Of a stretch of DNA of 64,000 bases, positions 1 through 7,902 are shown piece by piece. Made by a program: the position numbers and the translations under genes. Within the stretch, counting starts at the first letter, position 1. The number at the start of each line of letters is the position of its first letter. The stretch lies in the NCBI GenBank assembly GCA_028693035.1, contig JAQUWE010000002.1:20595-84594 (forward strand). The letters run 5' to 3'. Under the pieces are notes generated by a model that had not been told where the DNA came from, searched no databases, and worked only from the letters and a program-made list of their open reading frames with translations. This DNA comes from Bacilli bacterium. GTDB lineage: Bacteria; Bacillota_I; Bacilli_A; RF39; UBA660.

Positions 1-132
1 AATAATGGTATTGATAAAACTACTTTTTCCTACATTGGATCTTCCTACTAACAAGAACTCTGGTTTATTATCGGTTGGGTACTGGCTTCTTCTTACCGCA
101 CTGATGATAAGATCTACACTATTTATCTTCAT
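1..132 (-). CDS. engB: EngB/YsxC ribosome-biogenesis GTPase, N-terminal part (cut by window edge)
   Basis: Only the first 44 codons are in the window. The minus-strand frame begins at ATG 132 and reaches the G1 (P-loop) motif GRSNVGKS at about residues 32-39, after the family-typical segment PEFLLVGRS. EngB/YsxC proteins are essential GTPases of 50S ribosome assembly. The motif spelling GRSNVGKSS is characteristic of this family among Era-like GTPases. In Bacillus subtilis ysxC lies beside lonA; here lon is about 25 kb away. The gene is divergent from ssrA. Confidence 0.85.
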   Translation of the reverse strand, partial: MKINSVDLIISAVRRSQYPTDNKPEFLLVGRSNVGKSSFINTII

Positions 133-240
133 TTCCCATCGCCTACTTTCATTATCATTATAACATAATTCTTCTTTATATAAGAATAAAATTTGTCGTA
201 AGTGCTATTATAACACATATTTTCTTATTTATAAAATATA

Positions 241-269
241 TTGTGTAATAGTATCGTTTATGTTATAAT
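241..269 (+). promoter_or_regulatory. ssrA promoter
   Basis: TTGTGT (241-246), a 17-bp spacer and TATAAT (264-269) with an upstream TG (extended -10). This places transcription initiation about 10 bp before or at the tmRNA 5' end at 280. Confidence 0.7.
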
Positions 270-279
270 ACGAGTACAT

Positions 280-666
280 GGGGCTGCCTGGTTTCGACGG
301 GATAGCTGCGCATTAGATGGCAAGTGGGAGATGCACCTTACGCATACAAGCAAATAAATGCTAAAAATAATTTAAAAAATGTATTTGCTAACATGTTCTC
401 TACTAAGAGCGCTGTAGCTTTTGCCTAACTTAAAATAGGAAATACATACTCTCTTAATTTTTTCTCCTACTGGAAATTCTGAGGGTTCATAAGAAAATAG
501 GATATACTATAGCAAAGTCTAGGTGTTATAGCGAACTTAATAGACTCACTATAGAGCTGGTTGTTACTTCCTTTACTCTATAGGAAACTGGATGGAGTAA
601 CTAAACTTGTAGAGGTCTAATGTTATGTTATTTCGGACAGGAGTTCGATTCTCCTCAGCTCCACCA
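280..666 (+). ncRNA. ssrA: tmRNA (ssrA)
   Basis: The 5' end GGGGCUG pairs with 3' CAGCUCC followed by ACCA, closing a tRNA-like acceptor stem. A T-arm with GGACAGGAGUUCGAUUCUCC precedes it. The tag frame runs from GCT at 360 to TAA at 426-428: a resume Ala, 21 further codons, then stop. It ends in S-A-V-A-F-A rather than the usual Firmicute A-L-A-A. Known role: with SmpB (encoded at 7971-8408) it rescues stalled ribosomes and tags the nascent peptide for proteolysis. The AFA end resembles Mollicutes tags, which are known to be degraded by Lon. Confidence 0.95.
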
Positions 667-727
667 AATTGTAAATAAAACAAACTTTTTCATATTTTTA
701 GAAGGAGTTTGTTTAGTTATAAAATTA

Positions 728-758
728 GAAAAAGTATCCCTTATTTGGATACTTTTTA
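728..758. terminator. Bidirectional hairpin terminator
   Basis: Arms AAAAGTATCC (730-739) and GGATACTTTTT (747-757) lie between tmRNA and the convergent gene ending at 766. A weaker AAACAAACT/AGTTTGTTT dyad lies just upstream at about 676-714. Confidence 0.75.
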
Positions 759-765
759 AGTATAA

Positions 766-1581
766 TTATTTATATAATGTTAGATTTTTTTTAGTAGATT
801 TCTCTGGTTTTATAACTTTTCCTACTAATGGTTCTCTATAATTAACATTGTATTTTTGAAAGAAATTTTTCCGGAAATATTTACTGAAGAATTCATTTTG
901 TAGTCCTACTTGAAAATCACTTATATAAGCCAATATATCTTTATCTATTTCTGATAATGCTTTTTCTAATTCATCTATTTTATTATTTATTAAAATCAGT
1001 AAATTATCATCCAAACTTTCTTCCCATTCAATAATTTCATCAAAATATAAAAGATGGAAGAGTTTGTCACTAATTTCAGTAATTCTACTAGATATAAGAA
1101 AATATTCATCTTTATGATTAGAAAACATATTTAATACAATATAATTTGCTTCCATGTATAATATTATTTCTATTAAAGATTTTTGAAATTCGGAAATAGT
1201 ATCAAGCAACTTTATTTTTTCATTTGACAAATGTTGTTTTGCTTCATATATTTTAGAATTACCCTCATAATTTGTAAGTTTAAATTTTGCATTTATTTCT
1301 TCCAATTTTTTTGCTGTGGAAATATTGCTTTTATAAATGCTTAAGGAAGTCTTGAATTGATGAATATGAGTATTATATGCTAATTGAGAACAATCATATA
1401 GTTTTTTTGAAAGATTATCTGATATTTGTAAATACATCCTATCTCTTGAAGCATATCTATCTTTTATATATGAAAAAAAATATGAAACCAAAGAACTAAT
1501 TATAGCACCTGAAATAGTTCCTAGAATAAAGGTAAATGTTGGGCTAGTCATTATATTACTAATTATTTTTGCTATATCCAC
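766..1581 (-). CDS. Membrane-anchored coiled-coil protein of unknown function
   Basis: 271 aa starting at GTG 1581, with the Shine-Dalgarno TAGGAGGTG 6 nt upstream. One hydrophobic segment near the N-terminus (about residues 15-38, glycine/serine-rich) is followed by a long, charged, largely helical region with coiled-coil character (about 40-250). I do not recognise a family. It is convergent with ssrA and divergent from sdpR, and stands alone. The architecture (short N-terminal anchor plus cytoplasmic helical rod) also fits phage-exclusion or stress proteins, but nothing in the sequence decides this. Confidence 0.6.
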   Translation of the reverse strand: MDIAKIISNIMTSPTFTFILGTISGAIISSLVSYFFSYIKDRYASRDRMYLQISDNLSKKLYDCSQLAYNTHIHQFKTSLSIYKSNISTAKKLEEINAKFKLTNYEGNSKIYEAKQHLSNEKIKLLDTISEFQKSLIEIILYMEANYIVLNMFSNHKDEYFLISSRITEISDKLFHLLYFDEIIEWEESLDDNLLILINNKIDELEKALSEIDKDILAYISDFQVGLQNEFFSKYFRKNFFQKYNVNYREPLVGKVIKPEKSTKKNLTLYK

Positions 1582-1659
1582 TTTACACCTCCTAATTATA
1601 ATTATAACATTTTTTTAAATTAAAGAATATTTTTTTATACCTAACACATGAATTAATTA

Positions 1660-1688
1660 TTGACAAATTGAAATCAAAAGCATACAAT
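1660..1688 (+). promoter_or_regulatory. sdpR-sdpI promoter
   Basis: TTGACA (1660-1665), 17-bp spacer, TACAAT (1683-1688). Start of transcription is expected at about 1695, inside the 20-bp palindrome at 1691-1710. Confidence 0.8.
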
Positions 1689-1690
1689 GT

Positions 1691-1710
1691 ATTTAGAAAT
1701 ATTTCTAAAT
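1691..1710. promoter_or_regulatory. Perfect 20-bp palindromic operator, probably for SdpR
   Basis: ATTTAGAAAT followed directly by its reverse complement ATTTCTAAAT. It lies on the predicted transcription start and 21 bp before the sdpR ATG. ArsR-type dimers bind such dyads, so autorepression is the simple reading. Confidence 0.75.
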
Positions 1711-1730
1711 AGTTTGGTAGGTGATAAATT

Positions 1731-2006
1731 ATGGGTATTACAGAAACACTAAAAGCCATATCTGATCCCGTGCGAAGAGAAATTTTAGAAATGTTAAAGA
1801 CGGGAAAAAAATCAGCAGGTGAAATATCTACGCAATTCAATTTAACAGGTGCCACTGTGTCTTATCATTTATCGCAACTCAAAAAAAGTGGACTTGTGAG
1901 TGAAACAAGAATTAAAAATTACATTTATTATGAATTAAATATTTCCATATTTGAAGAATTACTTGTTTGGCTATATGGATTTGGAGGAACACATGAAAAA
2001 AAATAA
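1731..2006 (+). CDS. sdpR: ArsR-family autorepressor, SdpR type
   Basis: 91 aa winged-helix protein. The N-terminus has the ArsR pattern A-I-S-D-P-V-R-R-E-I-L (residues 8-18). The recognition-helix region G-A-T-V-S-Y-H-L-S-Q-L (about 42-52) and the wing end in the ELNISIFEELLVWLYGF tail typical of SdpR/YvbA. No metal-binding Cys pairs are visible, which fits SdpR rather than a metal sensor. A TAGGTGATAA ribosome site precedes ATG 1731. The stop overlaps the start of the SdpI gene by 14 nt, so the two are translationally coupled. A strong promoter and perfect palindrome lie directly upstream. Confidence 0.85.
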   Translation: MGITETLKAISDPVRREILEMLKTGKKSAGEISTQFNLTGATVSYHLSQLKKSGLVSETRIKNYIYYELNISIFEELLVWLYGFGGTHEKK

Positions 2007-2538
2007 TATAATCTCTATTGTATGTAAAGTAGTACTATGTCTCTTACCTATTATCGTAGGTATCCTTTTATATGACAAAATTCCGGTTAAAGTAGCCGTG
2101 CATTTTAATCCAGTTGGGAATCCAGACAATTATGCCTCTAAAAATTTTGCATTATTTGGAATGCCTATCATTCTAGCATGTGGACAATTGTTACTCTCTA
2201 TTCTTATATTGCATACACAGAAACAAATGAAAAATACGCCTAAATTATTAAAAATAACAGAGTGGATGATTCCTGTTATGACAATTTATATTTATTATTT
2301 AATGGTTTCCTATTCATTAAATAGTAGTTTTAATATTGGTAAAGGAAATTTATTGTTGGTAGGAACTATCTTCTGTATACTTGGAAATTACTTTCCTAAA
2401 ATGAATTATACAGAAAATATGAATTATATCCATCCTAAACCTAAAGATGAAAAATCATTTCGGTTTATGATGAAAACCTTTGGATATAGTTTTCTTATCT
2501 TAGGAATTCTATTTATTATCTTAAGTATTTTTTATTAA
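1993..2538 (+). CDS. sdpI: SdpI-family integral membrane immunity/signal protein
   Basis: 181 aa from ATG 1993, chosen because GGAGG lies 5 nt upstream; the frame is open further 5' but without a ribosome site. The DUF1648-type segment H-F-N-P-V-G-N-P-D-N-Y (about residues 33-43) is followed by several membrane helices and the SdpI-type end (FRFMMKTFGYSFLILG). In B. subtilis SdpI confers immunity to the SdpC toxin and sequesters SdpR at the membrane. No SdpC-like toxin gene is next to it, so this may be an orphan immunity/sensing pair. Confidence 0.8.
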   Translation: MKKNNIISIVCKVVLCLLPIIVGILLYDKIPVKVAVHFNPVGNPDNYASKNFALFGMPIILACGQLLLSILILHTQKQMKNTPKLLKITEWMIPVMTIYIYYLMVSYSLNSSFNIGKGNLLLVGTIFCILGNYFPKMNYTENMNYIHPKPKDEKSFRFMMKTFGYSFLILGILFIILSIFY

Positions 2539-2570
2539 ATACCCACTCTATTAGAAAAGAGGTTTGAAAT

Positions 2571-3056
2571 ATGAATATGCACTTTGGTTTTTCTTATATA
2601 GGTTTGCTCTTCCTAGCCATGCTTATTATTCCCAATATAATGTGGATAAAAAATAAACCCAAAAATTATACTGTGGAAAAAGAAAATAAAATACTATCTT
2701 TACTTGAGAAAATAGGACAAATGTTGGTAACTTGTGCATCTCTTTTATTTAGTGACTTTAATATCCACACATTTTCCACATGGTCTTTATTTCTACTAGG
2801 TGCTTTTCTACTTATGCTTTTATATGAAGTCTACTGGGTACGCTATTTTAAAAGTAAGAAAACTCTAAAAGATTTCTACAGCAGTCTCATGGGAATTCCA
2901 GTAGCGGGTGCTACCCTACCCGTTCTAGCCTTCCTACTACTAGGTATTTATGGTAAAAATATCTTATTAATAATAGGAGTTTGTATTCTGGGAATTGGTC
3001 ATATTGGTATTCATTTAAATCATTTGAAAGAAATAAAGAAAACAGATACCTTATAA
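2571..3056 (+). CDS. Multi-pass membrane protein, sdpRI operon
   Basis: 161 aa with about five hydrophobic segments (roughly residues 5-25, 50-66, 70-88, 108-128, 131-148). It starts at ATG 2571 after AGAGGT, 32 bp downstream of sdpI on the same strand, so it is probably the third gene of the operon; a second ATG lies two codons later. No catalytic motif is visible and I cannot name a family with certainty. Its place suggests a membrane partner of the Sdp-type immunity module. Confidence 0.65.
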   Translation: MNMHFGFSYIGLLFLAMLIIPNIMWIKNKPKNYTVEKENKILSLLEKIGQMLVTCASLLFSDFNIHTFSTWSLFLLGAFLLMLLYEVYWVRYFKSKKTLKDFYSSLMGIPVAGATLPVLAFLLLGIYGKNILLIIGVCILGIGHIGIHLNHLKEIKKTDTL

Positions 3057-3092
3057 ACAACCCCTTATTTAAAATGAGTGGTTGTTTTTTTT
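3055..3092 (+). terminator. Rho-independent terminator of the sdpRI operon
   Basis: AAACAACC/GGTTGTTT arms followed by a T run (to 3092), immediately after the stop at 3056. Confidence 0.8.
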
Positions 3093-3104
3093 ATTGATAT
3101 AATC

Positions 3105-3130
3105 GCATAAAATTCCTTATCACATAAAAT
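3105..3130 (+). promoter_or_regulatory. Possible sporulation (sigma-E/sigma-K-type) promoter
   Basis: GCATAA (3105-3110), 12 bp, CATAAAAT (3123-3130). The latter fits the mother-cell -10 pattern CATANNNT; no sigma-A promoter is evident. Suggestive only. Confidence 0.4.
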
Positions 3131-3147
3131 GCTGTAAGGTGATATAA

Positions 3148-4362
3148 ATGAATAACTACGAAAAAGCAATCAATAAAATAAAACAGGATCAAAAATTTAT
3201 TTCTAAAATGACTCCCTGCCAAATTGTAGGACCCACTGGACCAATAGGACCTACAGGACCTTCAGGTAATAGCAATTTAACAAATTTAATAGATGGTAAT
3301 AATGTAGGTGCTGTAAAAGGAATTGCAATATTAGATACTTATTTGATGGGGCAATCAGCCTTTGCTACGGGACTACAAACAGCGGCATCGGGTACCTATT
3401 CTTTTTCAGAAGGAAATTTAACAGTAGCATCTGGGCAAGAAGCACATGCAAAAGGATTTAGAACAACAGCATCTGGTAGAGCCTCTTATGCGGAAGGATC
3501 ACGAACTGTAGCCTCTGGTAGTCCATCCCATGCCGAAGGGGTATTTTCAAAAGCCAGCGGTGTAGCATCTCATGCAGAAAACTTTGGAGCGGAAGCCACT
3601 GGCGATTATTCGCACGCCGAAGGTGACCAAACCATTGCATCAGGAGACATTTCTCATGCTGAAGGACTAGAAGTTTCTACCAATGGATTTGAAGGCTCAC
3701 ATATCATGGGAAAATTTGGAGAATCAGATACGGAATATTCTTGGTTTCTTGGCAATGGAATTTCTAATACAGCAAAAGGGTTAGCTGCTAAAATATTAAA
3801 TGATGGCAATGCCTACATTGATGGAGCATGGAATACGGGTGGCGCTGACTACGGAGAAATGTTTGAAACCAGTAGTGGTGATACTATTGCGCCTGGATAT
3901 TTTGTAACATTCGATTATAAAGATAAAATTAAAATTTGTGATCATAAAGACAAGTACATCTTGGGAGTAACAAGTGTACAATCTGGAATCATTGGAAATA
4001 ACCAAGAGTTAAACTGGAAAAACAAATATGAAATAGATGAATGGGGCCAAACAATATATCACGAAGTGGAAGTTCCCCCTATTTTAGGTGAAAATGGTGA
4101 AATTGTCATACCCATTCGTAAACAAAGACAACCAAAGTTAAATCAAAATTGGAATTCTACCGTTTCTTATATTCCAAGAAGTAAAAGAAAAGAATGGATA
4201 ACGGTTGGTCTTGTTGGAAAAATAAAGGTACGTGATGATGGAAGTTGCTTAGAAGGAAGCTATTGTCTTCCAAATCATGACGGAGTAGCAACAAAAGCAG
4301 ACCATGGATATTATGTAGTGGAACGAATCAATTCTCATCAAATCACTATTATTTTAAAATAA
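3148..4362 (+). CDS. Collagen-like, head-repeat surface protein with C-terminal peptidase G2 (IMC) domain
   Basis: 404 aa. Residues about 29-40 form a short collagen-like G-P-T-G-P-I-G-P-T-G-P-S stretch. Residues about 70-185 are 14-residue repeats of the type A-S-G-x-x-S-H-A-E-G, the trimeric beta-roll repeats of adhesin heads and phage fibres. From about 225 to the end is a domain opening with G-A-D-Y-G-E-M-F-E, the signature of the intramolecular-chaperone autoprotease G2 domain of phage appendages and Bacillus surface proteins. Known role: trimerisation, then self-cleavage. AAGGTGAT precedes ATG 3148. There are no phage neighbours, and a mother-cell-type promoter is possible, so a spore-surface fibre is a fair inference. 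Confidence 0.75.
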   Translation: MNNYEKAINKIKQDQKFISKMTPCQIVGPTGPIGPTGPSGNSNLTNLIDGNNVGAVKGIAILDTYLMGQSAFATGLQTAASGTYSFSEGNLTVASGQEAHAKGFRTTASGRASYAEGSRTVASGSPSHAEGVFSKASGVASHAENFGAEATGDYSHAEGDQTIASGDISHAEGLEVSTNGFEGSHIMGKFGESDTEYSWFLGNGISNTAKGLAAKILNDGNAYIDGAWNTGGADYGEMFETSSGDTIAPGYFVTFDYKDKIKICDHKDKYILGVTSVQSGIIGNNQELNWKNKYEIDEWGQTIYHEVEVPPILGENGEIVIPIRKQRQPKLNQNWNSTVSYIPRSKRKEWITVGLVGKIKVRDDGSCLEGSYCLPNHDGVATKADHGYYVVERINSHQITIILK

Positions 4363-4457
4363 AATTTGCTGAAGAAAAAGGATTGGATTTGAATACATTA
4401 AATGAAGAACAATTACAATACTTAGAAAGTTTATCATCAAAAAGCAAAAGGCGTTAA
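4362..4457 (+). pseudogene. Possible gene remnant downstream of the collagen-like gene
   Basis: An open stretch of 31 codons without ATG (K-F-A-E-E-K-G-L-D ... S-K-S-K-R-R-stop) has protein-like composition and ends just before a terminator. Its frame is shifted from the preceding gene. It could be the tail of a decayed gene or chance. Confidence 0.25.
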
Positions 4458-4468
4458 ATACCACTTAC

Positions 4469-4493
4469 AAACTAACTAGAAATAGTTGGTTTT
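4469..4493 (+). terminator. Hairpin terminator
   Basis: AAACTAACTA (4469-4478), loop GAAA, TAGTTGGTTT (4483-4492). It serves the collagen-like gene. Confidence 0.6.
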
Positions 4494-4558
4494 ATTGTGG
4501 AAAAATAAAAAAAACTTACCAAATTAGTAAATTTCTATTCTATATTAAGTTTTCCACA

Positions 4559-5317
4559 TTATTTTATTTTTACTTTTGTTATAGTGGAAGGTCTGTCATC
4601 TTTTGCCAACTTAGAAACTTCTGTGGCATATTCCTCTTCCAAAAACTTTTCAATTTCTTCTGATGACAATCTTTGTATATCCTCATATAATGCATTTGGA
4701 CTAAGATTACTTAAATCACTAATTTCTGATAAATCCTTATCCATAAATAAAAAATATCTATTTACAATTGTTAATAAGTCTTCATAAGAATAATTACTTC
4801 TATTAAAGTCTGTTGCTGGATATTCTAATTTTAAATTATTTGATATATCAAAATTCCTATTTTTATCACATATACTTTTTTTGACATAGATACGTCTTGT
4901 AAGTGGTTTTTTATCACACTCCTGGAAAATCAAATGTACCCCAGTCAGCAGTAAATGCTCATTGCCTATTAACCCTATTTGGTTTTTCCGAATTACCATA
5001 CTATCTCTATTCATCAATTTGTTTTTACAAGTATCATATCTAGTAATAGTAACTGATAATTCTGTTATATCTAAAATAACTTGTGAAGCTTCCTCGTTAT
5101 TTATAATCACTTTAGAAGTCCCTTCTGCATATTTTATATTACTTTTCTTATTCGTACCTTTTACTACAGGAAATTCTATATCTAAATGTATATCTTTCGT
5201 TAAATCTTCTAGTTCCTGAATAAACTGGGAATTATAGGCTAATGATGGTTTTACCTGGAATACAGTTACCAGTAAGTCTGGTAGAAAAGAATTTAAACGA
5301 CTTGTTTTTTCATACAT
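4559..5317 (-). CDS. Uncharacterised protein
   Basis: About 252 aa. ATG 5317 lies 9 nt after GGGAGG and is preferred; an in-frame GTG at 5323 is closer to the ribosome site and also possible. The protein appears cytosolic and mixed alpha/beta, with no signal peptide or membrane segment. It ends in an acidic helical region (about 205-240, S-S-E-E-I-E-K-F-L-E-E-E-Y). I recognise no domain. It is convergent with the upstream collagen-like gene and divergent from the PNPOx gene, hence a single transcription unit. Confidence 0.6.
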   Translation of the reverse strand: MYEKTSRLNSFLPDLLVTVFQVKPSLAYNSQFIQELEDLTKDIHLDIEFPVVKGTNKKSNIKYAEGTSKVIINNEEASQVILDITELSVTITRYDTCKNKLMNRDSMVIRKNQIGLIGNEHLLLTGVHLIFQECDKKPLTRRIYVKKSICDKNRNFDISNNLKLEYPATDFNRSNYSYEDLLTIVNRYFLFMDKDLSEISDLSNLSPNALYEDIQRLSSEEIEKFLEEEYATEVSKLAKDDRPSTITKVKIK

Positions 5318-5382
5318 ACCCACATGCCTCCCTCTTAATAGGCTTTATTATAGCATATAAGTATTAAAAAATAACTAAATTA

Positions 5383-5391
5383 TGATATAAT
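5383..5391 (+). promoter_or_regulatory. Extended -10 promoter element
   Basis: TGATATAAT (5383-5391) 35 bp before the PNPOx ATG; no clear -35 hexamer. Confidence 0.4.
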
Positions 5392-5425
5392 ATCTCCAAC
5401 AAGAACTTTTTATAGGAGGTAGAAA

Positions 5426-5845
5426 ATGAGAGACCCAGAAAAAACAATCGGAAATATTATTGATAAACAGAAACTATGCTACGTAAGTTCTGTGGATAAA
5501 GACGGATTTCCAAATACAAAAGCCATGCTACAACCAAGAAAAAGAAATGGAATTAAAGAAATTTATTTTTCCACAAATACATCCTCTCTAAAAGTAGAAT
5601 CCTTTAGGAACAATCCTAAAGCCTGTCTCTATTTTTGTGATTCAAGATTTTTTAGAGGACTTATGTTAAAAGGGACAATGGAAGTTATAGAAGACCAACC
5701 TATAAAAGATATGCTGTGGAAAACAGGAGATACCCTATATTATAAAAAGGGGAAAACAGATCCTGATTACTGTGTCTTAAAGTTCACAGCCATTTCTTTT
5801 AGATATTACAGTAATTTTAAATCAGAAGAACTTAATATAGAATAA
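5426..5845 (+). CDS. Pyridoxamine 5'-phosphate oxidase-like flavin-binding protein
   Basis: 139 aa split-barrel protein. L-C-Y-V-S-S-V-D-K-D-G-F-P-N-T-K-A-M (about residues 17-34) and the following strand E-I-Y-F-S-T-N-T-S-S-L-K match the general-stress-protein-26/PNPOx-like family, which binds FMN or F420-like cofactors. GGAGGT lies 8 nt before ATG 5426. The true PdxH substrate residues are not evident, so a vitamin B6 role should not be assumed. The GNAT gene follows 49 bp downstream on the same strand and may be co-transcribed. Confidence 0.75.
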   Translation: MRDPEKTIGNIIDKQKLCYVSSVDKDGFPNTKAMLQPRKRNGIKEIYFSTNTSSLKVESFRNNPKACLYFCDSRFFRGLMLKGTMEVIEDQPIKDMLWKTGDTLYYKKGKTDPDYCVLKFTAISFRYYSNFKSEELNIE

Positions 5846-5894
5846 CTATACGATAAAAATATAAATATGTATAAAAAAAGGAGAATTATGATTT

Positions 5895-6419
5895 ATGGAA
5901 AAATTTATATGTAAAATAGCAACACTCAATGAGGTGTATGAGAAATGGAACAAGAGAATCGAAGAACACCCAAACGATGCAAGATATATTGAATGGACAA
6001 AACAATTTGTAAACGGAATTAAAGATGGAACGAGAATTTGTTACTATGGAATGCTAGAAAATGAATCTATTGTAGAAACAACTGCTGTTGTGTCTATTAA
6101 AGATGAAGGCATGCAAAATAAAAGCAATTTAATTGATACAGATATGGCCTATTTAATGGCATTCAAGACAAATCCAGAATACCAAAACAAAGGATATTTT
6201 TCTATACTTTATCGTTTTATGGAAGAAGATTTAAGAAAAAAGGGATTTCAATATGCTGCTTTAGGAGTAGAACCAAGTGAAGTTAGAAATATGAAACTTT
6301 ACTTTAATCTCGGCTATGACGAATATGTAAAAACAGATTATGAAGTTTACCCTGCTGAAAATGAAATTCTACCACCACAAAAAATATTGGTAAGTTACTA
6401 TAAAAAGAAAATTAACTAA
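5895..6419 (+). CDS. GNAT-family N-acetyltransferase
   Basis: 174 aa. The acetyl-CoA-binding region is visible as M-A-F-K-T-N-P-E-Y-Q-N-K-G-Y-F-S-I-L-Y (about 95-113), the N-x-G-Y-F form of motif A (Q/R-x-x-G-x-G/A). It is followed by A-L-G-V-E-P-S-E-V-R-N-M-K-L-Y-F-N-L-G-Y (motif B). ATG 5895 is set by AAGGAG 11 nt upstream; the ATG at 5888 leads to an immediate stop. The acceptor substrate cannot be told from sequence. A terminator follows at 6442. Confidence 0.75.
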   Translation: MEKFICKIATLNEVYEKWNKRIEEHPNDARYIEWTKQFVNGIKDGTRICYYGMLENESIVETTAVVSIKDEGMQNKSNLIDTDMAYLMAFKTNPEYQNKGYFSILYRFMEEDLRKKGFQYAALGVEPSEVRNMKLYFNLGYDEYVKTDYEVYPAENEILPPQKILVSYYKKKIN

Positions 6420-6441
6420 TTTTATGAACAAAGAAAGAAAC

Positions 6442-6472
6442 AAAAAAAGCATCAGATAAGGTGCTTTTTTTA
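6442..6472. terminator. Hairpin terminator
   Basis: AAAAAAGCATC / GGTGCTTTTTTT around loop AGATAA. It lies between the GNAT gene and the convergent LysM-CAP gene. Confidence 0.8.
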
Positions 6473-6507
6473 TGCTAATTCATAAAAAAAGAGTCATAAA
6501 TATTTCA

Positions 6508-7437
6508 TTAACTCTTTGTAAACATTTGTGTCCAATATAAATTACCATTACTATCTTTTGCAGCGCCAACACCTAATTGGTTATATGTTGCATTTAAGAT
6601 ATTTGCTCTATGCCCAGATGAATTCATCCATGAATTCATAACTTCAGCGGCTGTTCTTTGTCCACTTGCTATATTTTCTGCGGCTGCAGTAAATGATATT
6701 CCATAATTCCTAAGCATATCAAATGGTGTGCCATAGGTTGGTGAATTGTGATCAAAATAATTTTTATCAATAAAATCTTGTGATTTCATTCTTGCAATAT
6801 TGCCAATTTCATTATTTTGTGAAAGTGCTGGTACTCCAGCTTTTTGTCTTTCAACATTTACCAAACGTACTACTTCTGTTTCTAATGCATTCATATCACT
6901 TGAACCTGATGATGGTGTACTTGGTGTACTTGGTGTACTTGGCGTACTTGGTGTACTTGGCGTACTTGGTGTACTTGGTGTACTTGGTGTACTTGGCGTA
7001 CTTGGTGTACTTGGCGTACTTGGTGTACTTGGTGTACTTGGTGTACTTGGTGTACTTGGTGTACTTGGCGTACTTGGTGTACTTGGTGTACTTGGTGTAC
7101 TTGGTGTACTTGGTGTGCTTGGCGTACCTGGAATATTTATTACCTGTCCTGGATAAATCAAGCTAGGATTCTTAATTTGTGGATTTGCTTTTTTTAAATT
7201 ATTTAAACTCACTCCATATTTAGCTGCAATATACCACATTGTATCTCCATAGATTACTTTATGCGTAGATTGATTTGTATTCGTTTGATGACTCGGAATT
7301 ATAATTGTTTGACCCGGAAAAATAAGATCTGGATTGCTTACATCAGGATTCGCTGCTAAAAGCTCCTGTATATCAAGACCATGATTAACTGCAATACGCC
7401 ACATCGTATCTCCAAAGACAACAGTATAAGTATTCAT
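6508..7437 (-). CDS. LysM-LysM-(TPS)24-CAP domain cell-wall or spore-coat protein
   Basis: 309 aa. Two LysM domains (about 2-48 and 57-102, each with Y-G/F-D-T-M-W and P-G-Q consensus) bind peptidoglycan. A low-complexity linker of 24 exact Thr-Pro-Ser triplets follows (about 105-176). The C-terminal CAP/SCP domain (about 186-307) keeps the YkwD-type motifs H-N-S-P (D-H-N-S-P), A-A-E-N-I-A and G-H-R-A-N-I-L. There is no classical signal peptide, as in the spore protein SafA and its LysM relatives. GGGAGATG precedes the ATG. Single gene, terminator shared with the convergent GNAT gene. Confidence 0.85.
   Translation of the reverse strand: MNTYTVVFGDTMWRIAVNHGLDIQELLAANPDVSNPDLIFPGQTIIIPSHQTNTNQSTHKVIYGDTMWYIAAKYGVSLNNLKKANPQIKNPSLIYPGQVINIPGTPSTPSTPSTPSTPSTPSTPSTPSTPSTPSTPSTPSTPSTPSTPSTPSTPSTPSTPSTPSTPSTPSTPSTPSSGSSDMNALETEVVRLVNVERQKAGVPALSQNNEIGNIARMKSQDFIDKNYFDHNSPTYGTPFDMLRNYGISFTAAAENIASGQRTAAEVMNSWMNSSGHRANILNATYNQLGVGAAKDSNGNLYWTQMFTKS
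6910..7125 (-). repeat. 24 tandem 9-bp repeats encoding Thr-Pro-Ser
   Basis: Uninterrupted 9-bp units from 6910 to 7125, of the form ACTTGGTGT on the plus strand with a few GGT/GGC silent changes and slightly diverged end units. The near-identity suggests recent expansion by slippage. Confidence 0.95.
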
Positions 7438-7552
7438 AGTAACATCTCCCTTCTAATTACTTAATAAAATATACAATATATTATATGAGACTATAGTCAT
7501 TTGGCTACCTATTATAGGATATTGCTTACTAAAAAATTATTATATAAAAAAA

Positions 7553-7574
7553 GAAAAAAGGCATAAACCTTTTA
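7553..7574 (-). terminator. Hairpin terminator
   Basis: AAAAGG/CCTTTT arms around CATAAA, overlapping the stop codon region of the 72-aa gene, with a T run on the minus strand. Confidence 0.55.
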
Positions 7575-7790
7575 TTTTTTACAATAGCTTTTAGAAACTT
7601 CTTTAGGATCCTCTATAATCCATTTTCCATTATCTATATCGTATTGCTCTTCCCTTGTAATAAAAGAAGGGTCCCTCTTTAAACACTCTTCGTTTTGTTC
7701 AAATTTAATAAACCCGGGATCTGGTAAAATATCTTCTTTTTCAGCTCTCAATTGCTCCATAAGCAATTTCCATTTATCTTTTAATGTCAT
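7572..7790 (-). CDS. Small hypothetical protein
   Basis: 72 aa, hydrophilic, with no membrane segment. It is Asp/Glu/Lys-rich with a D-P-G-F-I-K-F-E-Q-N-E-E-C centre and a C-terminal S-K-S-Y-C-K-K. An AAAGGAGT-type ribosome site precedes the ATG and a terminator follows. I recognise no family. It stands between the LysM-CAP gene and smpB on the same strand. Confidence 0.5.
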   Translation of the reverse strand: MTLKDKWKLLMEQLRAEKEDILPDPGFIKFEQNEECLKRDPSFITREEQYDIDNGKWIIEDPKEVSKSYCKK

Positions 7791-7902
7791 GCTATCCTAT
7801 ACTCCTTTACATGGTTTATCTATTATATCATATTGGAAATAAAAGGCAATATGTATTTATTAAAATATAAAAAAAGAAAGAGAGACATTTTATTTACAAA
7901 AA

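Noticed and set aside
280..666. tmRNA 3' end as attachment site of the following genes
   Set aside because: No second copy of the ssrA 3' end was found in the window.
1592..1855. 87-codon minus-strand frame over the sdpR start
   Set aside because: Overlaps a strong promoter, palindrome and the sdpR coding start on the other strand.
3148..4362. VR-bearing target of the DGR
   Set aside because: Its end is a peptidase G2 domain; no similarity to the TR (no S-W-R-L or F-I-R-G-G segment).
6910..7125. CRISPR-like array
   Set aside because: Units are 9 bp without spacers and encode Thr-Pro-Ser in frame.
6780..7166. Long plus-strand frames full of L-G-V or Y-L-V repeats
   Set aside because: Antisense reading of the TPS repeat.
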